From the NCBI GenBank assembly GCA_021234155.1, contig JAJEKV010000132.1:1116001-1180000 (forward strand): 64,000 bases of DNA, read 5' to 3'. Source of the DNA: Isoetes taiwanensis. Its lineage: Eukaryota > Streptophyta > Lycopodiopsida > Isoetales > Isoetaceae. Each line of letters begins with the position of its first letter. Positions within the stretch are counted from its first letter, which is position 1. A program made the translations under genes and the position numbers. This document shows, one piece after another, positions 45,850 to 55,384 of this stretch. A model generated the notes under the pieces. It saw only the letters and a program-made list of their open reading frames with translations. It ran no database searches and was not told the origin of the DNA.

Positions 45850-45921
45850 TGCTTAATTAGGTGTTTTAGATGCCTTAGACAACCCAAAAAGGTAGTTTAA
45901 AAGTTGACCTAAATTTGGCCC

Positions 45922-45929
45922 TATAAATA
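45922..45929 (+). promoter_or_regulatory. TATA box of the H3-like gene, element B
   Basis: TATAAATA lies 104 bp upstream of the ARTKQTAR-coding ATG, followed by a pyrimidine-rich leader. It is the same sequence and distance as the TATA of gene 2, which suggests an internal promoter independent of the LTR. Confidence 0.7.
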
Positions 45930-46032
45930 GAACCAGACCCCTCCCATTTTTCCTGTTCTTCCCTAGAACTTAAACGTGGATTTGTCAAGGCGATTTCCTG
46001 GCGCTTAGCTCCGATCGACAAACCGTAAGATG

Positions 46033-47300
46033 ATGGCACGTACAAAACAGACTGCTCGGAAGCCTCGTAGGAGCGGATCCTCCAGCGCCAGCGGTTCCGG
46101 CATCTTTCGGAGAATCCTTCAAGATCGCCTTCTCCGGGAAGGCGAATCTTCTTCGAGCGAGGATGCAGGTTCGGACAGGAGCGACCACACAGAGCTCTTG
46201 GAGGACGACCGGCCGGACGTCATGAACCAGATCCTCGACGAAATTGCACAGGAGGAGGGAAGAAGCGGCCAGCAGCAGGAGCAACCTCGGGAGGACGCCA
46301 ACCCACAGAGGGAGCAGAGGGAACAAAGGATCCATCAACAGCCTCTTTGAGCAACCCTGTGCCGAGATCCACCCGCAGAGGAGCAGTGCAAGAGAGGAAC
46401 AAAGAATCACGAACTCACCCCCGAGGAAGAGGTCGATCAAGACGCCGGTCCACAAGTACGGGTTAAAGAGCGGGAGCGAGAACAAAGAGTCGGGAAGACG
46501 CACCACTACAGCCCAAATGGATCCAAGAAGAGGAAGGCCAAAGCCTTAAAGGCGTGCAAGAGGAAGGTGGTCAAGGTTGGGAAGAGGGCGCTGGATCTGT
46601 CATCAACGAGCCGCCGGGAGAGGAGACCCCGCCCACTACCGATGACTCCTGATGGAGACTACGGTACGGGCGCAGACGGGCAAGCTCTTCAAAGCCCCCC
46701 TGGGCAGAGGAAGAGGTCCCGGAGCGCACAGCCCAAGAAGGGGAGGAGACCGGACAGCTAGCGAAGCCCCCCACCTTTCCGACGTGGGATAGAGTCAAAG
46801 CCCCGCGGCCGCAACGGAAGCATATGTGATAGACCCCTAAAGGTCTACCAAAGAGGATCAAGGAGCACAACGCTTATATGGCAAAGTGGGAGGCGCAAAC
46901 GATATTACCGGGAGCACCGGTGAGAACGATTGAAGGCGGACACCGACGAAGAGCCGCATTAATCCCCCCCTCCACCAAAGCCCAAGCCTCCCAGCACTGG
47001 GAAGAAGCGAGCAAGAAGAGGAAGCTGGAAGACATGGGGCACTCAAGGAGATCCGCCACTTCCGAAAGAGTTACGGACTCGATTCCCGGCCCGTTCAGCG
47101 TTGGTCCGCTGTCATGCAAGAATACAACACGTATATCGCTTGCGTGACCGACGAGCTTCTTGTGTTTACAAGAGGCGGCCGAAGCGCACATAGTAAAGCA
47201 TTTTGAAGATTCAACGGCCTGCACGGTGCACGCGAAGAGGGTTACCCTCATGAGGCAGGATATGTATCTTGCCAGGCACATCAAGGGAGAACGCCCTTGA
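46033..47300 (+). pseudogene. retroelement-encoded histone H3-like protein, copy B (frames interrupted)
   Basis: ATGATG at 46,030 gives M-M-ARTKQTARK, so residues 1-9 of mature H3 are exact, including Lys-4 and Lys-9. Residue 10 is Pro instead of Ser, then RRSGSSSAS. The first frame runs 105 codons (acidic Ser/Glu/Asp part, then QQQEQPRED). A basic linker continues in other frames; IKEHNAYMAKWEAQ near 46,860 matches the aromatic block of copy A. The H3 fold is LKEIRHFRKSYGL (about 47,042), then [39 protein letters not shown] and ERP-stop at 47,300. By eye about 26 of the last 44 residues match canonical H3. Total is about 420 codons. It could be a chromatin protein or nucleocapsid-like DNA binder of the element. 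As read it has several frameshifts, possibly artefactual. A captured host H3 is the best explanation. Confidence 0.88.
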
Positions 47301-47440
47301 ATTTTGTAAATAACTGGAAAATTCTGTTAATATAAAGAAATTTTTGTGTAAATAAAGTGTCAAACCCTGTTTAAATAGGTTAAGATATCGATCCCTAGCC
47401 TTTGTTTTAATTAAATTGGAGCTTTGAGCAAAATTGAGAC

Positions 47441-47710
47441 GATGTCTCACACGTCGCGCCAGGACAGATTTCTAGATTTTAGAAATCGGGCTGGGCGCAA
47501 CGTGTGAGACCATGCCCAAAAATGCCCAAAACAGCTCCAAATCGACCAAGTAAGGGGTCAATTCTGCCTAACTCGATGAGTTTAGTGGAATTACAGCCTT
47601 AGATCACTTAAATTGAGTAAGCCTAGCCCAATTAGGACCCATGTCTCACACGTCGGCCCGGGATTTTTTGACATTCTCAAAATGGCCTCGGCAGGCAACG
47701 TCAATGAGAC
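47441..47710. repeat. hairpin block between the H3-like gene and gene 2, element B (2 copies)
   Basis: Units lie at 47,441-47,512 and 47,641-47,710, 200 bp apart. The first has arms GTCTCACACGTCGCGCC / GGGCGCAACGTGTGAGAC with inner TTTCTAGATTTTAGAAA. The second is more degraded. Their spacer (TGCCTAACTCGATGAG) matches the spacer in A (GGCCTAACTCGTTGAG). Confidence 0.82.
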
Positions 47711-47890
47711 CCCCGTACCATTTCTTCACCAAATGATCTCCAAATTGTACGATAGGTTCAGTAGTTGTTCTTAGCATGCTCAAACCCTAGAAATAGTCTT
47801 TAAACTTGCAATTGTATCCCTTAATAGATCGAGAATTACCTAATCTCGGAAAAAATCTAGGTCATCCAAAAATTAGGGTTTTCCCCTTTC

Positions 47891-47898
47891 TATAAATA
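47891..47898 (+). promoter_or_regulatory. TATA box of element B gene 2
   Basis: TATAAATA, 122 bp upstream of the gene 2 ATG, followed by a CCATTTGC-type leader similar to the one before gene 2 of A. Confidence 0.65.
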
Positions 47899-48012
47899 AG
47901 TCCCCCATTTCTTATTTGGCACCCTGCAAATTTGCTCCCCACTGCTTAGGCGATCTTTCAGCTCCCTGAGGCGCTTCTGCATCCGTTTGATACTCCCTTC
48001 CTTGCTAGATCA

Positions 48013-49598
48013 ATGGCCACCCTGGCTGATTTGGGGCGATGGTACAAATAGCCGATGTCCCATCTTTTGCCGGATGTCAACGACATCTTCCAAGTCTTTG
48101 TGAAAGAAATCGACATCAAGCTACGCTAAATGCAACCCCAAATTATAGGCAGGTGCTAGCAGAATTTCAAGCTAGGGTAGGACCCTCCCTTGTTCAAGTT
48201 CCCCCTTGCATAGGATACTTTGTTCCCCTCAGCCATCCCTTCAAAGCGCAGCCTTTGGGCGACGCCCCAACATCGCCAAGTATTTGACTAACAAGGCGCT
48301 AGAGATCATTTCGACTACATGGTCCCGACAAACAAACAGACTACAAGTACTTCTTACACAAAGAGTTCTAGCCATCTTCTTATCCCAATCGGCCGAGAAC
48401 CCGATGGGGGTAATCTCTATCCCTCCCCATGGAGGTAGACCCCATAGCAGTCCAAGCAGTAGAGCAGATGCCGTTGCAGATCAACAGAAATGTGAAGCAA
48501 GAGAGATGAGGAGGAGTCTTACCCATCAAGGATACACTGAGCTCCCACCGCATCTAAGAACGGCCAAGCAGAAAGGAGCTGATCAACTCGAAAGGCAGCC
48601 CAGTAGGCATCGAGTCGCTTCTCACTCGGCTAGGCATCACAAGCCTAGCCCCTATCATCATCAACGGAGAGGAGTATCACCTCAACACATCCAACCTCCC
48701 CAATGCAGTGGAGAGGGAGCCGTTTAGACGAACTCGCTCCCACCAACTGGCCGGAGAATCGACATGGACGACTTCATCGCGTCGGGGAGCCTCGAACTTC
48801 CCGGCTTCAAGGGAGGCCGACACCTACACGGGGGAGACGACCTCCGATATCCGTGCCTACAAAAAGATCAGGGCAATTGATGGACGAAGCGGGAGTCTGC
48901 CAACAGAGGAGGAGTTCCTCGCCCTCCAAGAACAGATGGGGATCCGTGGGAAGACCACGAGCATCCTAATGCCGAAGTCCTTCGACATCACCCCGCCAAA
49001 AGGAGAAGGAATCGACCTCGGGAGGCTCGAATCGCATCGATTGAAGACTGAGGAGCTGATCGAAAATTGAGGTCGACGAGTACGCCCGAGGCGTACAGAG
49101 AGAGGCCAAACAAAGCGGAGAAAGCTTCCGGCGACACACAACGAGGTGTCGCCAGTACTACTTGCCGCACGATGGATGGGGAGAATAGCGGTAATACACC
49201 GCAAGTTCACGAGTCAGGTGAAGAAGGAGTGTTCATGCTGATTGCACTCTCGGGCTTCCCCGCAGGCATGCTCGAATAGCAACAAACGCGTCGACTATCT
49301 TTGTCTTAGTCAAGAGGGCAATGGCACTTGACCTCTTCGACTTCGCCATACCCCACCGACGTAAAGGCGAGATTGGCGGGGAGCCGCCCTTACATCCGAC
49401 CCTTGGGGTAGAAGACCTGTGAGGGGCCATACGAGGGAGGCTTCGTCGGCAAGCATCATCGAGGAACTTGGGTCACTTTCGGTAGGGACGGCCCAAGTTA
49501 AGAAGTTTCTTGAAGACAACCCGTCTTCTACGATTTCAAGACTAGTTAGACTCTTGATCCCTGAGACTTTTGTATCCGAAATATTATATGATATATGA
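48013..49598 (+). pseudogene. element B gene 2, unknown conserved protein (frames interrupted)
   Basis: It starts MATLADLGRWYK and continues in shifting frames: DVNDIFQVFVKEID, LAEFQARVGPSLVQVPPCIG, LAIFLSQSAENPMG, then a long part not seen in A. This includes LLTRLGITSLAPIIINGEEY, LNTSNLPNAVEREPF, LPTEEEFLALQEQMGIRGKT, ILMPKSFDITPPKGEGIDLG and a C-terminus DNPSSTISRLVRLLIPETFV with a stop at 49,598. Full length would be about 528 codons. No known domain is recognised: it is not gag (a separate gag follows), not a protease or RT, and lacks a histone fold or transmembrane segment. It has its own TATA box and is conserved in A, so it is probably an accessory protein of this lineage. Confidence 0.55.
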
Positions 49599-49701
49599 AT
49601 ATAAATCCTATTGCACTTTAAATGTTTTGTTGATGTATTTTGCCCCACAATTATACCAACAAGCATAATCAATGCAAGAGAACAAAGGAACTAACCATAT
49701 A

Positions 49702-51070
49702 GCCATGAATCACTTGTGGATGCAAAATAGAGGACTAAGCGCCAGGGGAACGACAACCAAGGAGACCTTATAGAAGAGCGGACCCCTGCATCACCCCCGG
49801 CAAGGAACCTATTGGCGATATGGAACCCATGACCCCGTGAGGAGGAGATATCCCGGATGAGGACGGACCTGGAGCAGATAAAGGCCTTGCCGTCCGCCCC
49901 CAAGCGAGTGGGTTCTGTGGGTAACGCCACCGCCCAGTAGCATCAGCTCGAGGGCAGGAAGGGACAAGAAGAGGAGCAAGAGAAGGAGATCCTCCAAACC
50001 GAATCTTCCCGACTCAAGTTCGACTCGGACTCGACTCGGAGGAAGAGGAAGAAATCGTGCTCGAGAACGAACGGATGGAAGGCGAGGAACACCCCTGATG
50101 AACGACAAAGAGACACCCGTGGCCTCGACTACCGTAAGAAGGTAGATTCCGCGACCGGGCAATGTATGGAAGGCCCTGAATCGAAATCGATTCGGGGAGA
50201 ACAGTCGATTGGAAGCAGAGGCATGGCTGGACGAAATGAGTGAGTACGCAACGCTTATGGCATGAAAGATAAAGACAAAGGCGAGTTGCAAATTCAAACT
50301 TGAAAGGAGCCGCGGATTTGATGGAAGGGTTATGCAAAGGCACACGGCTTGAGCGGGGATGCTTGTAAGTTCAAGAAGTTTGCAAAAAGCCTTCAAAGCC
50401 CATTACGTCCCCAAGGGAACATAAGTCCAAAGATGATGCGCCAGTTCTATAGGCTCCAACAAAGGGAAACAAATCGACCCGTAAATATACAGAGGAATTC
50501 ATGAGGCTAAGGTCAGTGCGGGGTTGGGAGAAGAAGCATGCAAAGGAAAGCTATATCGAGGGGCTGAATGAGGAGATCCGCAAGCTTGTGAGAGCAATAA
50601 ACCCTAGGACAAAGATCGTAAGCGAGTCCAAGGCTATAAGCTTGCGTGGGTCGGGACCTCGTAATAGCGGCGTAAGCGCAAGGTATTTCCGTGATAAAGG
50701 CAAGGCGACAGAAGCTATAGCCCCGGCAGCAGCCGAGCCCAGCCCAAATAGAGCCCCACATGGTGGAAACCGGGGAAGCGGCCGGGGAGAAGAAGCGGTG
50801 TCCTTCAAGGACAAGCGGGAGGGGTCAAACTACTCCAAAGCGGTCGCGATCCTTTTGCAAGCGATGCCCAAGGAAAAGAGGCGAGGAGTGCATAAAAGCG
50901 GTTGTGCTTCAGGTGCTTCCAGCCAAGCCATAGGACGGCAACCGCCCCTACGCCATGAGTGCAGCTCTAAGCGGAGTTGGGAGATTGGGACGCCGCTGTC
51001 GGCGACGACGGGCTTAAGAGGCCCGCTGACTACATTCGTGGTGAGTGTCATATCTTTGCCGCAATAGATA
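49702..51070 (+). pseudogene. gag of element B (interrupted)
   Basis: After acidic Glu-rich residues (about 49,930-50,100) the Ty3/gypsy gag core is recognisable in shifting frames: LEAEAWLDEMSEYATLM, then FKAHYVPK, MMRQFYRLQQRETN and YIEGLNEEIRKLVRAINPRT. A Pro/Gly/Arg-rich tail follows, with a zinc-knuckle remnant CFRCFQPSHR near 50,905. It forms the capsid and binds genomic RNA. The long ORF on the opposite strand (49,809-50,396) is a shadow. Frame breaks are frequent. Confidence 0.78.
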
Positions 51071-51089
51071 CGAGCAAGCAGAGAGCCAA

Positions 51090-51560
51090 GATAAGGTAAT
51101 TTCCACAAGAGGGAAGGCCAAGGCTAAGTCCTTCATAGTCTTGATAGACTTCAGGGAGTAGCCATAACTTTGCATCCCCAGAATGGTTCAGATGTTGAAG
51201 TTGAAGCCGCTAAAGTCAAAGCCAAGACCCGTTGTTTTAGCAAGTGGTGCGAAGAAGGCGACGGCGGGCAAGAGAATTAACCGACATCGACTTGCCGTGG
51301 ATTAATATCCGATATGGGGGCAGAAGTAATGGGCATTGGCAAGTATGACTTGATCATAGGAATGGAGTACCTTGGGCCAGCAGGGCCATTATCGATCGGG
51401 GGAAAGCGGAAGGTGACCTTCCCAACGCCTCGACGGCAAGATCATTGAGATAACATGTAAGGAAGTTGTTCCCATCATGCAATGTATGTCTTCTAAACGG
51501 TCTGTTCAAGTGCATCAAGAGCGAAAGGTGGCATACATCTTCAAGCTTGAGATTAGTGAG
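51090..51560 (+). pseudogene. aspartic protease region of element B pol (interrupted)
   Basis: KSFIVLID then a frame break and HNFASP around 51,128-51,180 corresponds to the V-L-I-D-S-G-A-S-H-N-F active-site region of plant Ty3/gypsy proteases. The flap end follows as GKYDLIIGMEYL, AIIDRGK and KVTFP at 51,340-51,430. It would cleave the Gag-Pol polyprotein. The catalytic DSG is not readable in one frame. Confidence 0.65.
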
Positions 51561-51599
51561 CCGTAATCGGAAGGAAGCAAAGAAGACAAGGTGCTCGAC

Positions 51600-52420
51600 A
51601 AGTTGCCAAGCAAGTAGCTAAAGCCGATCACGGAGTTTCATGATCTCTTTCCGGATGAGATCAAGCGGCTCCTCCATATAGGGAGTTGAGTGCGAGATTG
51701 CACTCGAACCAGAACAAAGCCAACGAGCAAGGCTCCATATAGAATGACAACGCAGAATTGTTCGGAGCTAAAGAAGCGATTCACAGGAGCTGCTTGACCT
51801 AGGTTTTTATTAGACCTAGTGTTTCGCCATTTGGAGGCCCCATTCTCTTCGTTAAGAAGAAGGATGGCGATTTAAGGATGTGCATAGACTATAGGCAGCT
51901 GAACAAGCACACCATTAAGAACAAGTACGCGCCCCCGCATCGGATGACTTGATGGATCAGCTCCAAGGTGCAAAGATCTTCTCCAAAATCGACTTAAGGT
52001 CAGGTTATCATCAGATCAGGATAAAGGAAGAAGATATCCATAAGACCGCCTTAAACGCGGTATGGGCACTATGTGTTCATGGTAATGCCTTTCGCTTATC
52101 GAATGCCCCCGCAACGTTCATGAGGCTCATGAACGACATCTTCAGGGAGTTTTTAGACACCTTTGTGATTGTTTTCTTTGATGACATTTTGGTGTATAGC
52201 AGATCCCTTGAAGAGCACGTACAACACTTGAGAAGAGTGCTGGAGAAGTTGAAGAGGCACCAGTTGTACGCCAAGTTGTCGGGCGCCACTTCGCAAATGT
52301 AGAAGGTGGAGTATCTAGGTCATGTGATCTCAAAGAAGGCATCTCGACGGATCCCGCAAAGATCGGCCGCCATTCAGCTGGCCGGGCCACCAAGAATGCA
52401 TGAAGTCGGTTTCCTCACCT
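51600..52420 (+). pseudogene. reverse transcriptase domain of element B pol
   Basis: The order is FHDLFPDEI, YRMT, LGFY (F-I-R-P-S region), [20 protein letters not shown] across one frame break, then an intact stretch (51,949-52,302) with [34 protein letters not shown] and the catalytic [10 protein letters not shown] (FDD at 52,177-52,185), then VEYLGHVIS. This is a standard Ty3/gypsy RT that copies element RNA into cDNA. FDD in place of YDD is common in plant elements. Small indels flank the intact core. Confidence 0.88.
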
Positions 52421-52429
52421 AGCGGGTAC

Positions 52430-52980
52430 TACAGTGAAGTTCAGAAAGAACTTTGCTAAGATAGCAGCCCCCGCTAATGTGCACTTGACGCGGGCGAGAA
52501 AAGTGAAAGATTGGGCAGAGCATTGGCACAAGAAAGCCCAAGCAGGGTTTGAATTGTTGAAGGAAGCTTTAACAACAGCCCCAGTCTTAACCCTGCCGGA
52601 CCCAGTGAAAGATAAGCTTGTAGCGACTGACGCGAGTAAGATAGCTACAAAAAGGCTTTATGCAAGAAGAAGCGGCGGTAGCGCATGATTCCGTGAAGAT
52701 GAACGACGCCGAAACGCCGCACCCCACGCATCGATCAGGAATTGCTTAAGGTTGTCGGGGCATTAAGAATTTGGAGGCACTACCTTTTGGGAAGGAAGTT
52801 CCAGGTTGGATACGCAACCACCGTAGCCTCCAATATGTATTCACGCAACCACACCTCAACCTGAGGCAGAGAAGGTGGATGGAGTTCCTTGAAGAGTACG
52901 ACTTTGATATAGTCTACAAGCCAGGGAAGCTCAATGTGGTAGCGGATGCGCTTTCAAGGCATCCCCTGACAACTAGAGTG
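52430..52980 (+). pseudogene. RNase H domain of element B pol
   Basis: FELLKEALTTAPVLTLPDP precedes LVATDASKIA at about 52,615-52,650, the first catalytic Asp region. YVFTQPHLNLRQRRWMEFLE and YDFDIVYKPGKLNVVADALS RH at about 52,830-52,965 are the tether/RNase H end typical of Ty3/gypsy. It removes the RNA strand after minus-strand synthesis. One stretch around 52,680-52,770 is frameshifted. Confidence 0.85.
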
Positions 52981-54280
52981 CATTGCAACGCAATTTCGAC
53001 GATATCCAGCGACTTTGGTAAGAGGATTGAAGAGTCCTTGCCAACGGACGTGGATTTCAAGGAAGTATGGGCAAGTCTCTCTAGGGAGGCTAGAACAGAT
53101 AAGGAGCGGGAGGCCTTTAAGCATTTTAAGAAGGAAGGCAACCTGTTATACCATAAGAACAAGTTGTGCGTACCCGAATCATCAGGTGTAAGGAAATTGA
53201 TCCTCCACGACACGCACAAGATGAAGAGCCCAATAGCCGGCCATGCGATTCATGAAAACATATTTCAAAGTACGCAGCAGCTATTATTGGCGAGAATGAA
53301 GAAGCAAATAGCTTCGCTACATCAAGGAATGTCAGCCTATGCCCAGTAAACAAAGGCGGAGCAGCTTCGAATTCCAGGAGCATTGGAGCCATTAGCGGTG
53401 CCAAACGCTAAGTGGGAGGTAATCAGCATGGATTTCATCACAGGACTCCCAAGAACAGCAAGAGGGAAGGATGCCTTGATGGTAGTGGTCGACAAGTTGT
53501 CTAAGATGGCACATTTTGTGCCTTGCAGGACCACAGATACAGCTATGGATACAAAGAAAGCTCTTCACCAAAGAGATCTTCGTGACTTCATGGCATGCCA
53601 AGGGAGATCATTTCCGGCCGTGGGATCCGTTCATGAGCTTTTGGCAAGACCTCTTTAAGCGACAATCCGCACGGCTATCCATGAGCACGGCATACCATCC
53701 TCGGGACGGATGGCGACGGAGCGGACCAACAGATTTTAGAGGACATGCTACCAAACTATGTCCGAATAAGCAAAGTATGTGGGAAGAATTTATTCACTTG
53801 GTGGAGTTTTGCATACAATAGCACCAAGCAGGAATCATCCCAAATGTCGCCGCTTATGATCAATTACGGCTATCGCTGCCTAACTCCGCATACTTGGCAC
53901 AACCCCGTGTCAAAAGTGGAAGTTTCGCAGCCAGATGTTGGCCGATATGCGCAGCTTGTGGAAGAAGTTCGAGGTTACCCCGCTAGCAGCAAGAAGTCGT
54001 CGAAGAGCATCACCGACAAGCATCGAAAAGAAGAGAGTTCAAAGTTGGAGATGATGTTTGGCTCAAGATCAAGGTGAAGCAGTGGCTTCGAGGATCGGCA
54101 ATTGCAAGAAGCTTGCTCCAAGGTGGGCTGGACCTTCGTAATAGTCAAGAGAGTAGGTAATCAATCCTACAAGCTAGACTTGCCAAAGACACCTAAAGAT
54201 TCATAAGGTCTTCCACGTGAGTTTGTTGAAGAAGATACTCCAAATCCGCATGAAAGTCTTGGATTTGCCAACGCTGTTGG
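52981..54280 (+). pseudogene. integrase of element B pol
   Basis: The zinc-binding HHCC region is partly visible: KLILHDTHK, SPIAGH, and shortly after MSAYAQ (frame broken before the Cys pair). The catalytic core begins KWEVISMDFITGLPRTARGK then DALMVVVDKLSKMAHFVPC, and continues with a lost second Asp region, AYHPRDG, VEFCIQ/AYNSTKQESSQMSPLMINYG. The C-terminal GPFVIVKRV-like end and a HVSLLKK motif follow at about 54,130-54,235. It inserts the cDNA into the genome. Several frameshifts are present as read. Confidence 0.85.
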
Positions 54281-54512
54281 AAATGACGGAGGAGCAAATT
54301 TGGAAATAGTTCCAGAATTGATTCTTGATAAAGCTTTCAAGAAAACGAGGAGATCGAATCTCCTCGGATTTGGTCAAGTGGAAACACTTACCCGTGGAAG
54401 ACGCGACGGGGTACTTAAGAAAGATTTAGTAAAGCAAAGATCCACAATTTATAGAGCAATGGGACGGCAAGGTCATCTCCGAAGAAATCAGCCAGCATGT
54501 CGATTTGTGTAG
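54281..54512 (+). pseudogene. chromodomain-like C-terminal tail of element B integrase
   Basis: After the integrase end, VPELILDK, then in the next frame DLVKWKHLPVEDAT, then EQWDGK, match the pattern P..ILD.R......LVKWKGLP.EDATWE that ends plant chromovirus integrases. Such chromodomains steer integration to chromatin with particular histone H3 marks, or to centromeric regions. The frame shifts between the first and second blocks, so the module cannot be read whole. Whether its aromatic cage is complete cannot be judged. Confidence 0.62.
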
Positions 54513-55371
54513 GTTAATTCTGTGTAGTTAAGATTAATCACGATGCAACCTATGCTTAGTATGGGTCGCATGCGTTGTTACCATGATGGGACCACTACGG
54601 TGATCTCTAGGGCTGGTGTAATGTCAATGTAGGCATGACCGCGTTTCCGCTTTGGGCGAAAGTGGAAGGTAGATTAGAAAGTCTACTTCTGTCCCCATCG
54701 GAAGTAGACGACCTCGAGAGAAAGGAGGTCATGAAGGAATGCATTGATAGGGAAAGCACCTTTAGCCCCATATATGCTTTGATAGGAGGAATCTATCCTT
54801 TCGCCCCCACGCCGAGAAGGATATCCTCCACGCTGGCAACTAGAGGTGTAGGCATGAGCGGCATATAGGCATATAGGCGGCCTCCTCGCTGCCATAATGG
54901 AAGATTCACCCTCTTCCTACGCCCAGAGATTAGCCATGCATCCATGTAGATAGGTGGGTGGGTCACCATATAACCAAAATTTTATTTAATAATTAAATGG
55001 TACTAACGTAGTGTCGACACTGCAGGCCAAAGAGCGCCCCGGAGGGCAAGGAGGTTCAACTTATGAAGACTTGCAACACAAATTTTGTTGGAATGTGTTG
55101 CAAGGAATGAAGAGTACCTCGGACGTTAATTTTAAATTTTGATAAACTTAATTGTAATGTTAAGTGAATTTTGGAGTAATCTGTTAGTAATGTTGTGAAT
55201 TGATAAGTTATTTTATAATATAATAATGTGATAATGTCATAAAAATATTACCTTAAGGTAATTTTAATAAATGTGTAGGAATTATAGTAGCGATCGTATG
55301 TATCAAGTTGTTGCGGTGGTAGGTTGATCCCAAGGTGGGGAGACCCACGTCTGCCGGACAAAGATCATTTC
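54513..55371. other. noncoding spacer between pol and PPT, element B
   Basis: About 0.86 kb with no pol homology. It contains AATATTACCTTAAGGTAATT (55,244-55,263), a palindromic string also found before the 3' LTR of element C (about 60,286), showing that the spacer is a conserved feature of this lineage. A frame at 54,635-54,868 is open but unrecognised. Confidence 0.6.
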
Positions 55372-55384
55372 AAGGTGGGGAGAA
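55372..55384 (+). other. polypurine tract of element B
   Basis: AAGGTGGGGAGAA sits directly before the 3' LTR start TGTGGCG, as expected for plus-strand priming. A second AAGGTGGGGAGA lies about 40 bp upstream (55,332). Confidence 0.85.

Noticed and set aside
46033-47300. A normal host histone H3 or CENH3 gene
   Set aside because: It lies between PBS and gag of an LTR element, has a linker of about 290 residues absent from H3, and a related copy sits at the same place in another element. Loop-1 length in copy A fits H3, not CENH3, although RVTLMRQD in B resembles CENH3.
49809-50396. A 195-codon minus-strand ORF
   Set aside because: Reverse shadow of the acidic part and core of gag of element B.
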